DNA of 64,000 nucleotides from Phreatobacter oligotrophus (GCF_003046185.1 NZ_PZZL01000007.1:173850-237849), one strand, 5' to 3'; counted from the stretch's first letter, positions 9,986-20,015 are shown. The notes: generated from the letters alone by a model not told the origin. A program made the numbers and translations.

Positions 9986-10561
9986 TCAGGCGCGCGGCTT
10001 CATCGCAAGACCGAAGGCCGGATCGTCGTCGAAGAGCGTCGGCGCGGCGGAGGTGCGCGCCCGCTCGATCGACAGCAGCTTCAGCTTGGTCGCGACGCCG
10101 CCCGGCGCGGAGAAGCCGCCCGTGCCACCGCTCGCGGCGAGCACGCGATGGCAGGGCACGATGATCGGCCAGGGATTGGCGCCGAGGGCCCGGCCCACCG
10201 CCTGGGCGGCGCCCGGCTCGCCGATGCGGCGGGCAACCTCGCCATAGGTCAGCGTCTCGCCCGGCGGGATGGCGAGGGCCACGTCATAGACGCGGGCGGG
10301 GAAGTCGGCGAGAACGGCGCGGTCGAGCGGCGCATCGGCAAGGTCCACGCGTTCGCCGCGGGTCAATGCCATGATCCGGTCGATCACCGCGCGGATGGCG
10401 GCGGGCGGCCCAGCCTCCACCGCCGCAGGATGGCGGGCGAGAAGGCTCGCGCGCGTCGCCTCGCGGCTTGCCGCCGGCAGGCGCACGCCGACGATGCCGC
10501 CCTCGCCCCAGGCGAGGCCGACGGTGCCGAGCGCGGTGTCGAAGAGGACGAAGGTGGTCAC
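9986..10561 (-). CDS. ogt: Methylated-DNA--protein-cysteine methyltransferase
   Basis: Suicide repair protein that removes alkyl groups from O6-alkylguanine in DNA. The 191-residue product has the C-terminal DNA-binding/active-site domain with [22 protein letters not shown]; the cysteine in PCHR is the acceptor. [20 protein letters not shown] supplies the conserved helix region. There is no Ada-type N-terminal regulatory domain. It is convergent with the DJ-1-like gene. The first ATG, at 10561, fits family length. Confidence 0.92.
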   Translation of the reverse strand: MTTFVLFDTALGTVGLAWGEGGIVGVRLPAASREATRASLLARHPAAVEAGPPAAIRAVIDRIMALTRGERVDLADAPLDRAVLADFPARVYDVALAIPPGETLTYGEVARRIGEPGAAQAVGRALGANPWPIIVPCHRVLAASGGTGGFSAPGGVATKLKLLSIERARTSAAPTLFDDDPAFGLAMKPRA

Positions 10562-10681
10562 GCAGCGAGCCTAGCAGAGGCCGCAGCCGGCGTCGTGGCG
10601 GCAGCGGCATTCATTGACCTTCTAGCCCCCCCGCCCTATTGCAACCCACCCGTTTCCTTCGCTTGCCGCCCGGACCCCGCC

Positions 10682-12334
10682 ATGTTGCCCGCGCTCCCGA
10701 TCACGCCTGCCCTCCTGGAGGCCGCCCGCGTCTCCACCGCCTGGCCGTTCGAGGAAGCGAAGAAACTCGTGGCGCGCCTCGAGAAGACGCCGAAGGACGG
10801 CCCGATCATCTTCGAGACCGGTTACGGGCCCTCGGGACTCCCGCATATCGGCACCTTCGGCGAGGTCGCCCGCACCACCATGGTGCGCAACGCCTTCCGC
10901 CTGCTGACCGAGGACAAGGTGCCGACGCGCCTCGTTGCCTTCTCGGACGATCTCGACGGCCTGAGGAAGGTGCCGGACAACGTGCCGAACAAGGAGCTGC
11001 TCGCCCAGCATCTCGGCCGTGCGCTCACCGCCGTGCCCGATCCCTTCGGCACCCATGACAGCTTCGGCGCCCACAACAACGCCCGCCTGCGCGGCTTCCT
11101 CGACCAGTTCGGCTTCGACTACGAGTTCGTCTCGTCGACCGCCATGTACCGGTCGGGCGCCTTCGATGCGACGCTGATGACGGCCCTTGAGCGCTTCGAC
11201 GCCATCCAGGCGATCATGCTCCCCACCCTCGGCGAGGAGCGCCGCGCCACCTATTCGCCGTTCCTGCCGATCCACCCGGAATCGGGCGTGGTCATGCAGG
11301 TGCCGGTGGAGGAGCGCAACGTCGCGAAGGGCACCATCGTCTGGCGCGACCCGGCCTCGGGCACGCGCTACGAGACGCCGGTCACCGGCGGCCATGCCAA
11401 GATGCAGTGGAAGCCCGACTGGGCGATGCGCTGGACGGCGCTCGGCGTCGATTACGAAATGGCGGGCAAGGACCTGATCGATTCCGTGACGCAGTCGGGG
11501 AAGATCTGCCGCGCGCTCGGCGGCACGCCGCCGGAAGGCTTCAACTACGAGCTCTTCCTCGACGAGAACGGCCAGAAGATCTCGAAGTCCAAGGGCAATG
11601 GCCTCACCATCGAGGACTGGCTGGCCTATGCCTCGCCGGAGAGCCTGTCGCTCTTCATGTACCAGAACCCGAAGAGCGCCAAGCGGCTCTACTTCGACGT
11701 CATTCCCCGCAATGTCGACGACTACCTGACCTTCGTCGAGAAGTTCCCCGCGCAGGACGACAAGGCGCGGCTGATGAACCCGGCCTGGCACATCCATTCC
11801 GGCGCGCCGCCGGCGGTGGAGGTGCCGATCTCCTTCTCCATGCTGATGAACCTCGTCTCGGTGTCGAATGCGCCGGAGACCAGCGTGCTCTGGGGCTTCA
11901 TCCGCCGCTATGCGCCGGACGCCTCGCCGGAGAAAAACCCGAAGCTCGACGAGCTCGCCGGCTATGCGGTGCGCTACTTCCACGACTTCGTGAAGCCGAC
12001 CAAGGTCTACAAGGCCGCCGACGAGGTCGAGCGCGAGGCGCTGGAGGCGCTCGCCGCCGCCATCATGGCGCTCCCGAAGGACGCCAGTGCCGAGGACGTG
12101 CAGGGCGCCGTCTACGACGTCGGCCGCGCCATTCCGCGCTACCAGGACCTCAAGGCCAAGGGCGCGACGCCGGAGAAGCCGGGCGTCTCGGCGGAGTGGT
12201 TCTCGGCCATCTACAAGGTGCTGCTGGGACAGGAGAAGGGCCCGCGCTTCGGCTCCTTCGCGGTGCTCTACGGCCTCGACGAGACCCGCGCGCTGATCCG
12301 CAAGGCGCTGGCCGGCGAGTTCGTGAAGGGCTGA
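10682..12334 (+). CDS. lysK: Lysyl-tRNA synthetase, class I
   Basis: Charges tRNA-Lys; this is the class I enzyme common in alphaproteobacteria and archaea, not the class II LysS. The 550-residue product has [14 protein letters not shown] (HIGH signature), [42 protein letters not shown] and KISKSKGN (KMSKS signature). ATG at 10682 gives [21 protein letters not shown]. Longer upstream reading is rejected because it would overlap the ogt promoter and lacks homology. The gene stands alone, followed by repeats. Confidence 0.96.
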   Translation: MLPALPITPALLEAARVSTAWPFEEAKKLVARLEKTPKDGPIIFETGYGPSGLPHIGTFGEVARTTMVRNAFRLLTEDKVPTRLVAFSDDLDGLRKVPDNVPNKELLAQHLGRALTAVPDPFGTHDSFGAHNNARLRGFLDQFGFDYEFVSSTAMYRSGAFDATLMTALERFDAIQAIMLPTLGEERRATYSPFLPIHPESGVVMQVPVEERNVAKGTIVWRDPASGTRYETPVTGGHAKMQWKPDWAMRWTALGVDYEMAGKDLIDSVTQSGKICRALGGTPPEGFNYELFLDENGQKISKSKGNGLTIEDWLAYASPESLSLFMYQNPKSAKRLYFDVIPRNVDDYLTFVEKFPAQDDKARLMNPAWHIHSGAPPAVEVPISFSMLMNLVSVSNAPETSVLWGFIRRYAPDASPEKNPKLDELAGYAVRYFHDFVKPTKVYKAADEVEREALEALAAAIMALPKDASAEDVQGAVYDVGRAIPRYQDLKAKGATPEKPGVSAEWFSAIYKVLLGQEKGPRFGSFAVLYGLDETRALIRKALAGEFVKG

Positions 12335-12381
12335 GGCCAGGAGGGGCCGAGCGACTTCGGGTAGGCCGACGCTTCCCTCTC

Positions 12382-12470
12382 CGTCATGGCCGGGCTTGTC
12401 CCGGCCATCCACGACTTGACCACCGCCCTTCGAGAATTCGTGGATGCCCGGCACAAGGCCAGGCATGACG
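12382..12470. repeat. Intergenic palindromic repeat, family A, copy 1
   Basis: About 90-bp element with outer ends CGTCATGG and CATGACG and two inner hairpins (GGCCGGGCTTGTCCCGGCC and GCCCGGCACAAGGCC), joined by a variable centre around CCACGACTT/GTGGATG. Four more copies occur in this window. It follows lysK and may act as a transcription end or RNA-stability element. Confidence 0.9.
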
Positions 12471-12490
12471 GGGTGATGCGGCGACGGAAT

Positions 12491-12638
12491 GCCCCACCCT
12501 CACCCTCCCCTCTGTCGAGGGGAGGGAGACCACGACATCACCGACTGCCTTGAACCGTTGCGCCTGGCCCAACCGCGATAGACGAGGCGCGGCGTCGAAG
12601 TCCCCTCCCCTCGCCAGAGGGGAGGGTGCGGGTGGGGC
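12491..12638. repeat. Intergenic palindrome, family D
   Basis: Outer arms GCCCCACCCTCACC and GGTGCGGGTGGGGC enclose inner hairpins of CCCTCCCCT/AGGGGAGGG type. Only one copy is seen here. It lies between family A copy 1 and the S24 regulator gene and can fold into a long imperfect cruciform. Confidence 0.7.
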
Positions 12639-12673
12639 ACTGAAGACCGCGACCTGCCGGAGCGCGCCGCCCC

Positions 12674-13300
12674 CTACTGGCTCACCCACATGATCCGCGC
12701 CATCCAGGCCACCTCCGACACGGCGAAGCTGCGGTCGGCATGGTCGGCATTGAGCGAGGTGAGCTCGATCGTCTTGTTGGTCTGGCGCTTGAGCTCCTTG
12801 GCCATGATCTCGCCCTCGGCGGTCTGCACCACGACCCGATCCCCACGGCGGATCGGCGCGGTCGGCGAGACCACGATGCGGTCGCCGTCGCGATAGACGG
12901 GGAGCATGGAATCGCCCTGGATCTCCAGGGCGTAGATCGCCTCCTCCGGCACGTCGGGGAAGGACACCTCGTCCCAGCCCTTGCCGGCGGGCATTCCGCT
13001 GGCGTCGAAATAGCCGCCGGCGCCGGCCTGGGCGAAACCGAGGATGGGGAGCGGGCGCGTCGCCATGCGCGCGCCACCCACCATGGCGACGAATTCGCCG
13101 AAGCTCGTGCCGGTGGCATTGAGCACCTTCGCCAGCGATTCCGTCGAGGGCCAGCGCTCGCGGCCGTCCAGCATGACGCGCTTCGACTTGTTGAAGGTGG
13201 TGGCGTCCAGCCCGGCGCGCTTGGCCAGGCCCGAGGCGGACAGGCCATTCGCCTCCGCCAGGCGATCAATGGCCGCCCAGATGTCGGCGTGCGAGAACAT
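12674..13300 (-). CDS. HTH regulator with S24 (LexA/CI-like) peptidase domain
   Basis: 208-residue transcription factor with an N-terminal XRE-like helix-turn-helix (about 10-60, LSASGLAKRAGLDATTFNKSKR) and a C-terminal S24 domain with EIQGDSMLPVYRDGDRIVV (catalytic serine in GDSM) and the lysine in GEIMAKELKR. Such proteins bind operators as dimers and may self-cleave during DNA damage. ATG at 13300 follows GGGAGG. No phage genes surround it, so it is probably a chromosomal stress regulator conserved in Hyphomicrobiales. Its targets are unknown. Confidence 0.88.
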   Translation of the reverse strand: MFSHADIWAAIDRLAEANGLSASGLAKRAGLDATTFNKSKRVMLDGRERWPSTESLAKVLNATGTSFGEFVAMVGGARMATRPLPILGFAQAGAGGYFDASGMPAGKGWDEVSFPDVPEEAIYALEIQGDSMLPVYRDGDRIVVSPTAPIRRGDRVVVQTAEGEIMAKELKRQTNKTIELTSLNADHADRSFAVSEVAWMARIMWVSQ

Positions 13301-13443
13301 GAGGCCTCCCGGCATGCCGCGGAGAAGCCACGGCCATGCCCTAGATGTCAGGAAGAACATCCGTTGCTAGGACTATTGGCCTTGACAGCGCCTGTCAATC
13401 CACGGCAAGTCCGAGCGGATCCCATCCATCCGCCGGTGATGTC

Positions 13444-13791
13444 ATGACCCCCACCATCTATAAGATCTCGCCGCGCGCGGCATGGCAGCAGGCGGAGGCC
13501 GCCGGCCGCTTCACCGGTGCGCCGGTGGACCTCGCCGATGGCTACATCCACTTCTCCACGGCCGCGCAGGCTGTCGAGACGGCCGCCAAGCATTTCGCCG
13601 GACAGGCCGATCTCGTCCTCGTGGCGGTCGACGCCGCCCGCCTCGGCGAGGCGCTGCGCTGGGAGCCCTCGCGCGGCGGGGCGCTCTTCCCCCATCTCTA
13701 CGCGGATCTCATGATGGACGCGGTGCTCTGGGTGAAGCCGCTGCCGCTCGGCGCCGACGGCCGCCACGCCTTCCCGGACATGCCGGCCTGA
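13444..13791 (+). CDS. DUF952 family protein
   Basis: 115-residue protein with the whole DUF952 domain: IYKISPRAAWQQAEAAGRFTG, DGYIHFSTAAQAVETAAKHFAGQADLVLV and GALFPHLYADLMMDAVLWVKPLPLGADG. Family members are small cytoplasmic proteins of unknown function, often next to dihydroorotate dehydrogenase in rhizobia; that neighbour is absent here. ATG at 13444 is the start that leaves the domain intact. It is divergent from the S24 regulator. Confidence 0.85.
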   Translation: MTPTIYKISPRAAWQQAEAAGRFTGAPVDLADGYIHFSTAAQAVETAAKHFAGQADLVLVAVDAARLGEALRWEPSRGGALFPHLYADLMMDAVLWVKPLPLGADGRHAFPDMPA

Positions 13792-13868
13792 CGCCCTCCC
13801 GCGGCACCTCCCGCGGTTGACAGTCTTCGCCGGCTTGGCGAGCCTGTCGGGCGAGCCGAGGGAGGCAG

Positions 13869-14264
13869 ATGATGTATCGCGCGCTGACGCGGGGCATCCA
13901 GGTCACCGTGACGCCGGAATTCCTGCCCGACCGGTCGGAACCGGATTCCAACCAGTTCTTCTGGGCCTATCACGTCGAGATCCTGAACCTGTCGGGCGAG
14001 CGGGTACAGCTGCGCGCCCGCTACTGGCGCATCACCGACGAGATCGGGCGGCTGCAGGAGGTGCGCGGTCCGGGCGTCGTCGGCGAGCAGCCGATCATCG
14101 AGCCGGGCGCCGCTTTCGAGTATTCCTCCGGCTGCCCGCTCACCACGCCGACCGGCATCATGGCCGGACACTATCTGATGGTCAGCGAGCGCAACGAGAC
14201 CTTCCATGCGGAGATCCCGGCCTTCTCGCTCGACAGCCCCTTCGCCCACCGGACGGTGAACTGA
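13869..14264 (+). CDS. apaG: ApaG domain protein
   Basis: 131-residue fibronectin-III-like ApaG protein. MYRALTRGIQVTVTPEFLPDRS, the strand FWAYHVEILNLSGERVQLRARYWRITDE and YSSGCPLTTPTGIMAGHYLM are diagnostic. E. coli ApaG has been linked to Co2+/Mg2+ resistance; the molecular role is still unclear. It has its own start after GGGAGG and is convergent with the acyl-CoA cluster. Confidence 0.95.
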   Translation: MMYRALTRGIQVTVTPEFLPDRSEPDSNQFFWAYHVEILNLSGERVQLRARYWRITDEIGRLQEVRGPGVVGEQPIIEPGAAFEYSSGCPLTTPTGIMAGHYLMVSERNETFHAEIPAFSLDSPFAHRTVN

Positions 14265-14273
14265 GGAACGGCC

Positions 14274-15053
14274 TCAGAGCGCGGTGAGGCCGCCATCGAC
14301 CACGAGGGCGTGGCCGGTCATGAAGGAATTCTCCGCCGAGCAGATCCACAGCATGGCCTGGACGATCTCGTCCGCCGTGCCGGCGCGGCGCATCGGCATG
14401 GTCTGGACGAGGCGGGAGACCATCTCCTCCTGCGTCCGGCCGGGCTGCGCCAGGGACTGGGTCAGCATCGGCGTCTCGGCGAAGGCCGGGCAGATGGCGT
14501 TGATGCGCACGCCCTTGCGGGCCGTCTCGGCGGCTGCCGTCTTGGTCAGGCCGATCACCGCGTGCTTGGCCGCGGCATAGGCGGCGAGCAGCGGCGCGCC
14601 GGTGATGCCAGCGACGGAGGCGGTGTTGAGGATGACGCCGCCGCCCTGGCGCTCCATCACCGGGATCTCGGCCTTCATGCCATGGAACACGCCCATGACA
14701 TTGACGTCGAGCATCCGGCGCATCAGCGCCTCGTCGGTGTCGACGAGCTTCATCGTGGCATGGGCGACGCCGGCATTGTTGAGGGCGACATCGAGGCGGC
14801 CGAAAGCGTCGGTGCCGGCGGCAACCAGGGCCGACACGGCCTCGCCGTTGCCGACATCGGTCACGCGCGTGACGACCCTGGCGCCGGCTGCTTCCGCGAG
14901 GCGCTGGGTCTCGGAAAGGCCCGCCTCCTGGATGTCGCCGAGGACGAGGGACGCGCCCTCAGCCGCGAAGCGCTCGGCGGCGCGACGGCCGAAGCCGCTG
15001 GCGGCGCCCGTGATCAGGACGACCTTGCCCTCGTAGCGGCGAACCTCGGTCAT
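14274..15053 (-). CDS. SDR-family oxidoreductase
   Basis: 259-residue classical short-chain dehydrogenase. TGAASGFG (about 15-22) binds NAD(P); NNAG is at about 92-95; the catalytic triad is S146, Y159 and K163 (AAYAAAK). The C-terminal GHALVVDGGLTAL is typical. The ATG at 15053 overlaps the TGA of the upstream phosphotransferase gene by one base (TGATG), so translation is coupled. As the last gene of the cluster it probably oxidises a hydroxyacyl or alcohol intermediate. The substrate is unknown. Confidence 0.88.
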   Translation of the reverse strand: MTEVRRYEGKVVLITGAASGFGRRAAERFAAEGASLVLGDIQEAGLSETQRLAEAAGARVVTRVTDVGNGEAVSALVAAGTDAFGRLDVALNNAGVAHATMKLVDTDEALMRRMLDVNVMGVFHGMKAEIPVMERQGGGVILNTASVAGITGAPLLAAYAAAKHAVIGLTKTAAAETARKGVRINAICPAFAETPMLTQSLAQPGRTQEEMVSRLVQTMPMRRAGTADEIVQAMLWICSAENSFMTGHALVVDGGLTAL

Positions 15054-16072
15054 CACGGCCCCTTCTCGATGACGTCCACGGCCATGCGCGCGAGGATCGG
15101 GATATTGTCCTTCACCTGCATGGCGCGCTCGGGATTGGAGGCATTGCCGGACAGCGCCCGCTTCAGCACGCCCTGCAGGATCGCCGCCATGCGGAACAGC
15201 GAGAAGGCAAGGTAGAAGTCCCAGTTGGGAATGCCGTCGATGCCGGTGCGCAGGCAGTAGCGGGCGACATAGTCCTGCTCGGTCGGGATGCCCACCGCCT
15301 TGCGGTCGATGCCGGCGAGGCCGCGGAACGAGCCGGCATGGGGCAGGCGCCAGTGCATGCACTGATAGGCGATGTCGGCGAAGGGATGGCCGATGGTCGA
15401 GAGCTCCCAGTCGAGGATGGCGAGGAGCTCCGGGCTCGACTTGGCGAAGATCATGTTGTCGATGCGGTAGTCGCCATGGACCAGCGACGAACGGCCGTCA
15501 TCCGGCGGCAGGTTTCTCTCGAGCCAGGTGATGACCTGGTCGACGTCCGGCAGGTGCTCGGTCTCCGAGGCGCGGTACTGCTCCGTCCAGCGCGACAGCT
15601 GGCGGGCGAAATAGTTGCCGGGCCGGCCGAAATCGGCGAGGCCGACTGCCGCCGGATCCACCATGTGCAGGGCGGCGAGCGCCGCGTTCATGGCGTCATA
15701 GATCGCCGAACGCTGCTCGTTGGAGACCTCGGGGATCGCCGGGTCCCAGATGATCCGGCCATCGACGAATTCCATCACGTAGAAGGCGGTGCCGATGACG
15801 CTCTCGTCCTCGCAGAGGACATGCATCTTCGGCACGGGAACGGCCGTGCCGCCGAGCGCCTTCATCACGCGATATTCGCGGTCGACGGCATGGGCGGACT
15901 TGAGGAGCTGCCCCGGCGGCTTCTTGCGCAGCACGGCGCGGCCACCCGCATGGCTCAGCATGAAGGTCGGGTTCGACTGCCCGCCGGCGAACTTCTCCGC
16001 CTTCACCGGCCCGCGGAAGCCCGGCCAATGGGCCTCGAGATAGGCGCCGAGCGCCGCTTCGTCGATGATCAT
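15053..16072 (-). CDS. APH-like phosphotransferase of acyl-CoA clusters
   Basis: 339-residue aminoglycoside phosphotransferase-fold protein. GGQSNPTFML replaces the nucleotide loop; HGDYRIDNMIF is the Brenner-like catalytic loop and ILDWELSTIGHPFADIAY the metal-binding DFG-equivalent region. This is the group related to the N-terminal part of ACAD10/11, found beside acyl-CoA dehydrogenases, where it may phosphorylate 4-hydroxyacyl-CoAs before elimination. The family context supports this; the substrate is inferred. ATG at 16072 is chosen; a TTG 27 bases upstream is possible. Confidence 0.85.
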   Translation of the reverse strand: MIIDEAALGAYLEAHWPGFRGPVKAEKFAGGQSNPTFMLSHAGGRAVLRKKPPGQLLKSAHAVDREYRVMKALGGTAVPVPKMHVLCEDESVIGTAFYVMEFVDGRIIWDPAIPEVSNEQRSAIYDAMNAALAALHMVDPAAVGLADFGRPGNYFARQLSRWTEQYRASETEHLPDVDQVITWLERNLPPDDGRSSLVHGDYRIDNMIFAKSSPELLAILDWELSTIGHPFADIAYQCMHWRLPHAGSFRGLAGIDRKAVGIPTEQDYVARYCLRTGIDGIPNWDFYLAFSLFRMAAILQGVLKRALSGNASNPERAMQVKDNIPILARMAVDVIEKGP

Positions 16073-16231
16073 GGCGGATGTCGGCGCTGGCGTGGCCAAG
16101 GCGGAACTCCCAGGGACTGCGAGGCGGGCGCTTGGGGCCAAGCGCGCCGCCCGGGTCTCGAGCGGCAGCGGGACACTGCCACGGCGCCCGGCCCCCCGTC
16201 GTCTCCGACGGAAGGCCGAGGCGTGGTTGTG

Positions 16232-17422
16232 TCAGGCGACCTCGAACAGGCCGGCTGCGCCCATGCCGCCGCCGATGCACATGGTGACGACCACGTGCTT
16301 GGCGCCGCGGCGCTTGCCCTCGATGAGGGCATGGCCGGCAAGGCGCGCGCCCGAGACACCGTAGGGATGGCCGACGGCGATGGCGCCGCCATTGACGTTG
16401 AGCCGGTCGGCGGGGATGCCGAGCTTGTCGCGGCAGAAGAGCACCTGCACGGCGAAGGCCTCGTTCAGCTCCCACAGGTCGATGTCATCGACGGTGAGGC
16501 CAGCGCGCTTCAGCAGCTTCGGCACGGCGAAGACCGGGCCGATGCCCATCTCGTCCGGCTCGCAGCCCGCCACGGCGAAGCCCTTGAAGATGCCGAGGGG
16601 CGTGAGCCCGCGCTTCTCGGCGAGCTTCGCCTCCATCACCACCGCCATGGAGGCGCCGTCCGAGAACTGGCTGGCATTGCCGGCCGAGATGACGCCACCC
16701 TCGAGCGCCGGGCGGATCTTGGCGACGCCCTCGTAGGTCGTGTCGGCGCGGATGCCCTCGTCCTCGGTGAGGGTCACCTCCTCCTCCCAGGTGCGCACGA
16801 CCTCCTTCTTCTCGTTGACCTCGGTCTTGATCATCTTCGTCGTGAACGGGACGATCTCCTGGTCGAACTTGCGGCCCTGGCGCGCGGCGGCGGCCCGGCG
16901 CTGGCTCTCGACGCCATACTCGTCCTGGCGCTCGCGCGGGATGCCGTAGCGCTTGGCCACCATCTCCGCGGTCTGCAGCATGGACCAGTAGATCTCCGGC
17001 TTCTTCGCCTTCAGCGCGGGGTCCTGGTAGTTCGACTTGTTGGCCTGGTTCTGCACCAGCGAGATCGATTCCACGCCGCCGGCGACATAGATGTCCGCCT
17101 CGCCAGCGATGATGTTCTGCGCGGCGGTGGCGATCGTCTGCAGGCCGGAGGAGCAGAAGCGGTTGATCGTCATGCCGGCGACATTGATCGGGCAGCCGGC
17201 GGCAAGCGCGATCTGGCGGGCGATGTTGCCGCCGGTGGCGCCCTCGGGCGTGGCGCAGCCGACGATCACGTCCTCGACCTCGCCGGGATCGATCCCGGCG
17301 CGGGCAATGGCATGGCTCGCGGCATGGCCGCCCATGGACGCGCCATGGGTGTTGTTGAGCGCGCCCTTCCAGGACTTCGCCAGGCCCGTGCGGGCGGTGG
17401 AAACGATGACGGCTTCACGCAT
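16232..17422 (-). CDS. Acetyl-CoA C-acyltransferase (thiolase)
   Basis: 396-residue thiolase performing the last, thiolytic step of beta-oxidation. The acyl-accepting cysteine is C90 in [25 protein letters not shown] carries the catalytic histidine and TMCIGGGMG the second cysteine. Length and motifs are complete. It lies in the minus-strand run of acyl-CoA genes, about 160 bases upstream of the phosphotransferase gene and 33 bases downstream of an SDR gene. Chain-length specificity cannot be read. Confidence 0.93.
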   Translation of the reverse strand: MREAVIVSTARTGLAKSWKGALNNTHGASMGGHAASHAIARAGIDPGEVEDVIVGCATPEGATGGNIARQIALAAGCPINVAGMTINRFCSSGLQTIATAAQNIIAGEADIYVAGGVESISLVQNQANKSNYQDPALKAKKPEIYWSMLQTAEMVAKRYGIPRERQDEYGVESQRRAAAARQGRKFDQEIVPFTTKMIKTEVNEKKEVVRTWEEEVTLTEDEGIRADTTYEGVAKIRPALEGGVISAGNASQFSDGASMAVVMEAKLAEKRGLTPLGIFKGFAVAGCEPDEMGIGPVFAVPKLLKRAGLTVDDIDLWELNEAFAVQVLFCRDKLGIPADRLNVNGGAIAVGHPYGVSGARLAGHALIEGKRRGAKHVVVTMCIGGGMGAAGLFEVA

Positions 17423-17455
17423 GGGTCTCTCCTGACGGGATCCTGAAACGGGGGC

Positions 17456-18385
17456 TCAGCCGCGCGGCGGCAGGGCAATGCCCTTGGCCGCGGCGGCTTT
17501 CATGGCGAACTTGGTGGTCTGCTCGAAGGCGCCCTGCAGTGCCTTCTGGCCATCGGGGTTGGAGATGTCGGCAAAGCGCGCGGCGATGGTCTCGGGCGTG
17601 CGCTCGGCCTCGTCCAGCCAGATGCCGTCGGTCTCGTAGATGATGGTGCGGGCGAAGGCGCCGGCGCCGGCGCAGAGGATTGTGCGCGACGGGCCCTGCT
17701 CGCTGACGAGGAAGAGCACGCCCGGGGTGATCGCCTCGGGCTTCAGCAGCGCCAGGGTCTCCGGCGTCATCAACTCCTCGGTCATGCGCGTCGCCGCCGT
17801 CGGGGCGAGCGTGTTGACGCGGATGTCGGTCTTCGCGCCCTCCTGGTGCAGCACGTTCATCAGGCCGACCATGGCGGCTTTCGCGGCGCCGTAATTGGCC
17901 TGGCCGAAATTGCCGTAGAGTCCCGAGGAGGACGAGGTGAAGAGGATGCGGCCGTAGTTCTGCGCCCGCATGATGTCCCACACCGCCTTGGTGCAGTTGA
18001 CCGTGCCCATCAGGTGCACGTCGACCACCGCCTCGAAATCGGCGAGCTCCATCTTGGTGAAGGTCTTGTCGCGCAGGATGCCGGCATTGTTGATGAGGAT
18101 GTCGATGCGGCCCCAGGTGTCCATGGTGCGCTTCACCATGTCCTGCACCTGGCCGAAATCGGCGACATTGGCGCCATGGGCGATGGCCTCGCCCCCCGCC
18201 GCATTGATCTCGGCAACGACCTTCTCGGCGGCTTCCGTAGAGCCGCCGGTGCCGTCACGGGCGCCGCCGAAATCGACGATCACCACCTTGGCGCCGCGCG
18301 CCGCGAGGCCGAGGGCATGGGATCGGCCGAGGCCGTTGCCGGCGCCGGTGACGATGGCGACGCGTCCGTCGAAGCGAATGGTCAT
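17456..18385 (-). CDS. SDR-type 3-hydroxyacyl-CoA dehydrogenase-like protein
   Basis: 309-residue SDR of the multifunctional-enzyme type 2 group. VTGAGNGLGRSHALGLAARGAKVVIVD is the NAD loop; NNAGILRDKTFTKM and SSSSGLYGNFGQANYGAAKAAMVGLM (Y and K of the active site) are characteristic of peroxisomal-like (3R)-hydroxyacyl-CoA dehydrogenases. It is longer than ordinary SDRs because of the C-terminal extension (about 250-309). It neighbours a MaoC hydratase ten bases upstream, which gives the (R)-specific hydratase/dehydrogenase pair. Confidence 0.9.
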   Translation of the reverse strand: MTIRFDGRVAIVTGAGNGLGRSHALGLAARGAKVVIVDFGGARDGTGGSTEAAEKVVAEINAAGGEAIAHGANVADFGQVQDMVKRTMDTWGRIDILINNAGILRDKTFTKMELADFEAVVDVHLMGTVNCTKAVWDIMRAQNYGRILFTSSSSGLYGNFGQANYGAAKAAMVGLMNVLHQEGAKTDIRVNTLAPTAATRMTEELMTPETLALLKPEAITPGVLFLVSEQGPSRTILCAGAGAFARTIIYETDGIWLDEAERTPETIAARFADISNPDGQKALQGAFEQTTKFAMKAAAAKGIALPPRG

Positions 18386-18395
18386 GGGGCAGTCC

Positions 18396-18857
18396 TCATT
18401 GCGTGAAGGCGAGCGTGACCCAGTCGGCGGCGAGCGCCGGCTTCTCGGCGCCCTCGATCTCGACGGTCACCGCATGGGTGAGCTGGTGCTGCTGCGACGA
18501 CTTCGAATCGAGCGCCTTCAGCACGAAGCGGCCGCGGATGCGCGCGCCCGCCTTGACCGGGCTCATCATGCGCAGCCGGTCGAAGCCGTAGTTCACGCCC
18601 ATGGTGCGGCCGGCAATGTCCGGCAGCGCGTCATAGGCCATGGCGGAGAGCAGCGAGACGGTGAGGAAGCCGTGGGCGATGGTGCCGCCGAAGGGCGTCT
18701 GCTTCGCCTTCTCCACGTCGATATGGATGAACTGGTGATCGTGGGTGAGGTCCGCGAAGGCGTCGATCGCGCTCTGGGGAACGTCGAACCACTTGGAGAC
18801 ACCGACCTCCTGGCCGATGCGGCCCTTCAGGTCATCGATCGTCACTTGCTCTGCCAT
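18396..18857 (-). CDS. MaoC-family (R)-specific enoyl-CoA hydratase
   Basis: 153-residue hotdog-fold hydratase. The (R)-hydratase motif is present as ADLTHDHQFIHIDVEKA, with the catalytic Asp/His pair, then GGTIAHGFLTVSLLSAM. It adds water to 2-enoyl-CoA. It lies ten bases upstream of the SDR that would oxidise its product and 14 bases downstream of an acyl-CoA dehydrogenase gene, so the order ACAD, hydratase, dehydrogenase, thiolase gives a full beta-oxidation turn. Confidence 0.92.
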   Translation of the reverse strand: MAEQVTIDDLKGRIGQEVGVSKWFDVPQSAIDAFADLTHDHQFIHIDVEKAKQTPFGGTIAHGFLTVSLLSAMAYDALPDIAGRTMGVNYGFDRLRMMSPVKAGARIRGRFVLKALDSKSSQQHQLTHAVTVEIEGAEKPALAADWVTLAFTQ

Positions 18858-18871
18858 TGTCGTCCTCGGGA

Positions 18872-20008
18872 TCAGAAACCGCGCGCCCGGGCGACGCGGT
18901 CGGCATGGAAATCGGCATCGCCGTAGAGGGTGGAGGCGACCTGCATCCGCTTCATGAACAGGCCGATATCGATGGCGTCCGTCATGCCGATGCCGCCATG
19001 CATCTGCACCGCCTCCTGCGCCGCAAGGCGGGCGACGGAGGAGGCCTTCGACTTGGCGACGGAGACGGCGAGCGATGCGCCAGCCGGATCGGCATCGAGC
19101 GCCTGCAGCGCGGCGAGCACCGCCGAGCGCGCCACCTCGACCTCGCAGAAGAGATGGGCGGCGCGATGCTGGAGGGCCTGGAAGGCGCCGATGGTGCGGC
19201 CGAACTGCTTGCGCTCGCGCAGGTAGGCCATGGTGCGGTCGAAGCTTTCCTGCGCATTGCCCGAGAGTTCGGCGGCAAGGCCGGCACGGCCGGCGCCGAG
19301 GACGATCTCGAGCAGGGGAAAGCCGTCATCGACCTCGCCGACCACCGCATCGGCCGTCACCTCGACGCCATCGAAGGTGAGTTCGGCGGCACCACGAGAG
19401 TCCAGGGTCGAGAGTCGTTCGGCGGAAAGGCCCCGGGTCGCCGTCTCGACGAGGAAGAGGCTGAAGCCGCCCGTCTCGCCGGCCGAACCGGCCGTCCGCG
19501 CGGCGACCAGCACCGCATCGGCGGCCTGGCCATCGACCACATAGGCCTTGGTGCCGGACAGGCGGAAGCCGTTGCCATGGCGCTCAGCCCGCATCGCCGT
19601 CCCGGCGGGATCGTGGCGACGGCCCTCGTCCACGGCGGTGGCGATGACAGCCTCGCCCGCGACGATGGCGGGAAGCCAGCGCTCCTTCTGGGCGGGCGAC
19701 CCCGCGCGCGACAGGGCCGTGGCGGCCATCATGGCGGTCGAGAGGAAGGGCGAGGCGGTGAGCGTGCGGCCCATTTCCTCGCAGATGACCCCGGCGCCGA
19801 CGAAGCCGAAGCCGAGCCCGCCCTGGTCCTCCGGCACGAGCACGCCGGTCCAGCCCATCTCGGCCATGGAGCGCCAGAGGCCGCGGTCGAAGCCGTCGGC
19901 GATCTTCTCGTCGCGGATCTTGCGCAGCGCCGCGACCGGCGCCTTCTCGGAAACGAAGCCGCGGGCGGCGTCCTGCAGCATCACCTGGTCGTCATTGAGC
20001 ACGAGCAT
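18872..20008 (-). CDS. Acyl-CoA dehydrogenase, first of two in cluster
   Basis: 378-residue flavoprotein of the ACAD family. MGWTGVLVPEDQGGLGFGFVGAGVICEEMGR is the N-terminal signature; the C-terminal domain has RKQFGRTIGAFQALQHRAAHLFCEVE and AVQMHGGIGMTDAIDIGLFMKR. The middle-domain strand is less conserved, as in the FadE-alpha/beta heterotetramer partners of steroid-type ACADs. ATG at 20008 follows GAGG, five bases ahead; an ATG at 20023 would overlap the upstream gene by eight bases but lacks a ribosome site. It is likely a partner of the next ACAD. Confidence 0.88.
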   Translation of the reverse strand: MLVLNDDQVMLQDAARGFVSEKAPVAALRKIRDEKIADGFDRGLWRSMAEMGWTGVLVPEDQGGLGFGFVGAGVICEEMGRTLTASPFLSTAMMAATALSRAGSPAQKERWLPAIVAGEAVIATAVDEGRRHDPAGTAMRAERHGNGFRLSGTKAYVVDGQAADAVLVAARTAGSAGETGGFSLFLVETATRGLSAERLSTLDSRGAAELTFDGVEVTADAVVGEVDDGFPLLEIVLGAGRAGLAAELSGNAQESFDRTMAYLRERKQFGRTIGAFQALQHRAAHLFCEVEVARSAVLAALQALDADPAGASLAVSVAKSKASSVARLAAQEAVQMHGGIGMTDAIDIGLFMKRMQVASTLYGDADFHADRVARARGF

Positions 20009-20015
20009 GTCGGCC

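Noticed and set aside
10682..12334. Class I lysyl-tRNA synthetase as evidence of archaeal transfer
   Set aside because: Class I LysRS is normal in many alphaproteobacteria, so it is not anomalous here.
12674..13300. S24 regulator as a prophage repressor
   Set aside because: No integrase, structural or lysis genes are near, and base composition matches the core genome.
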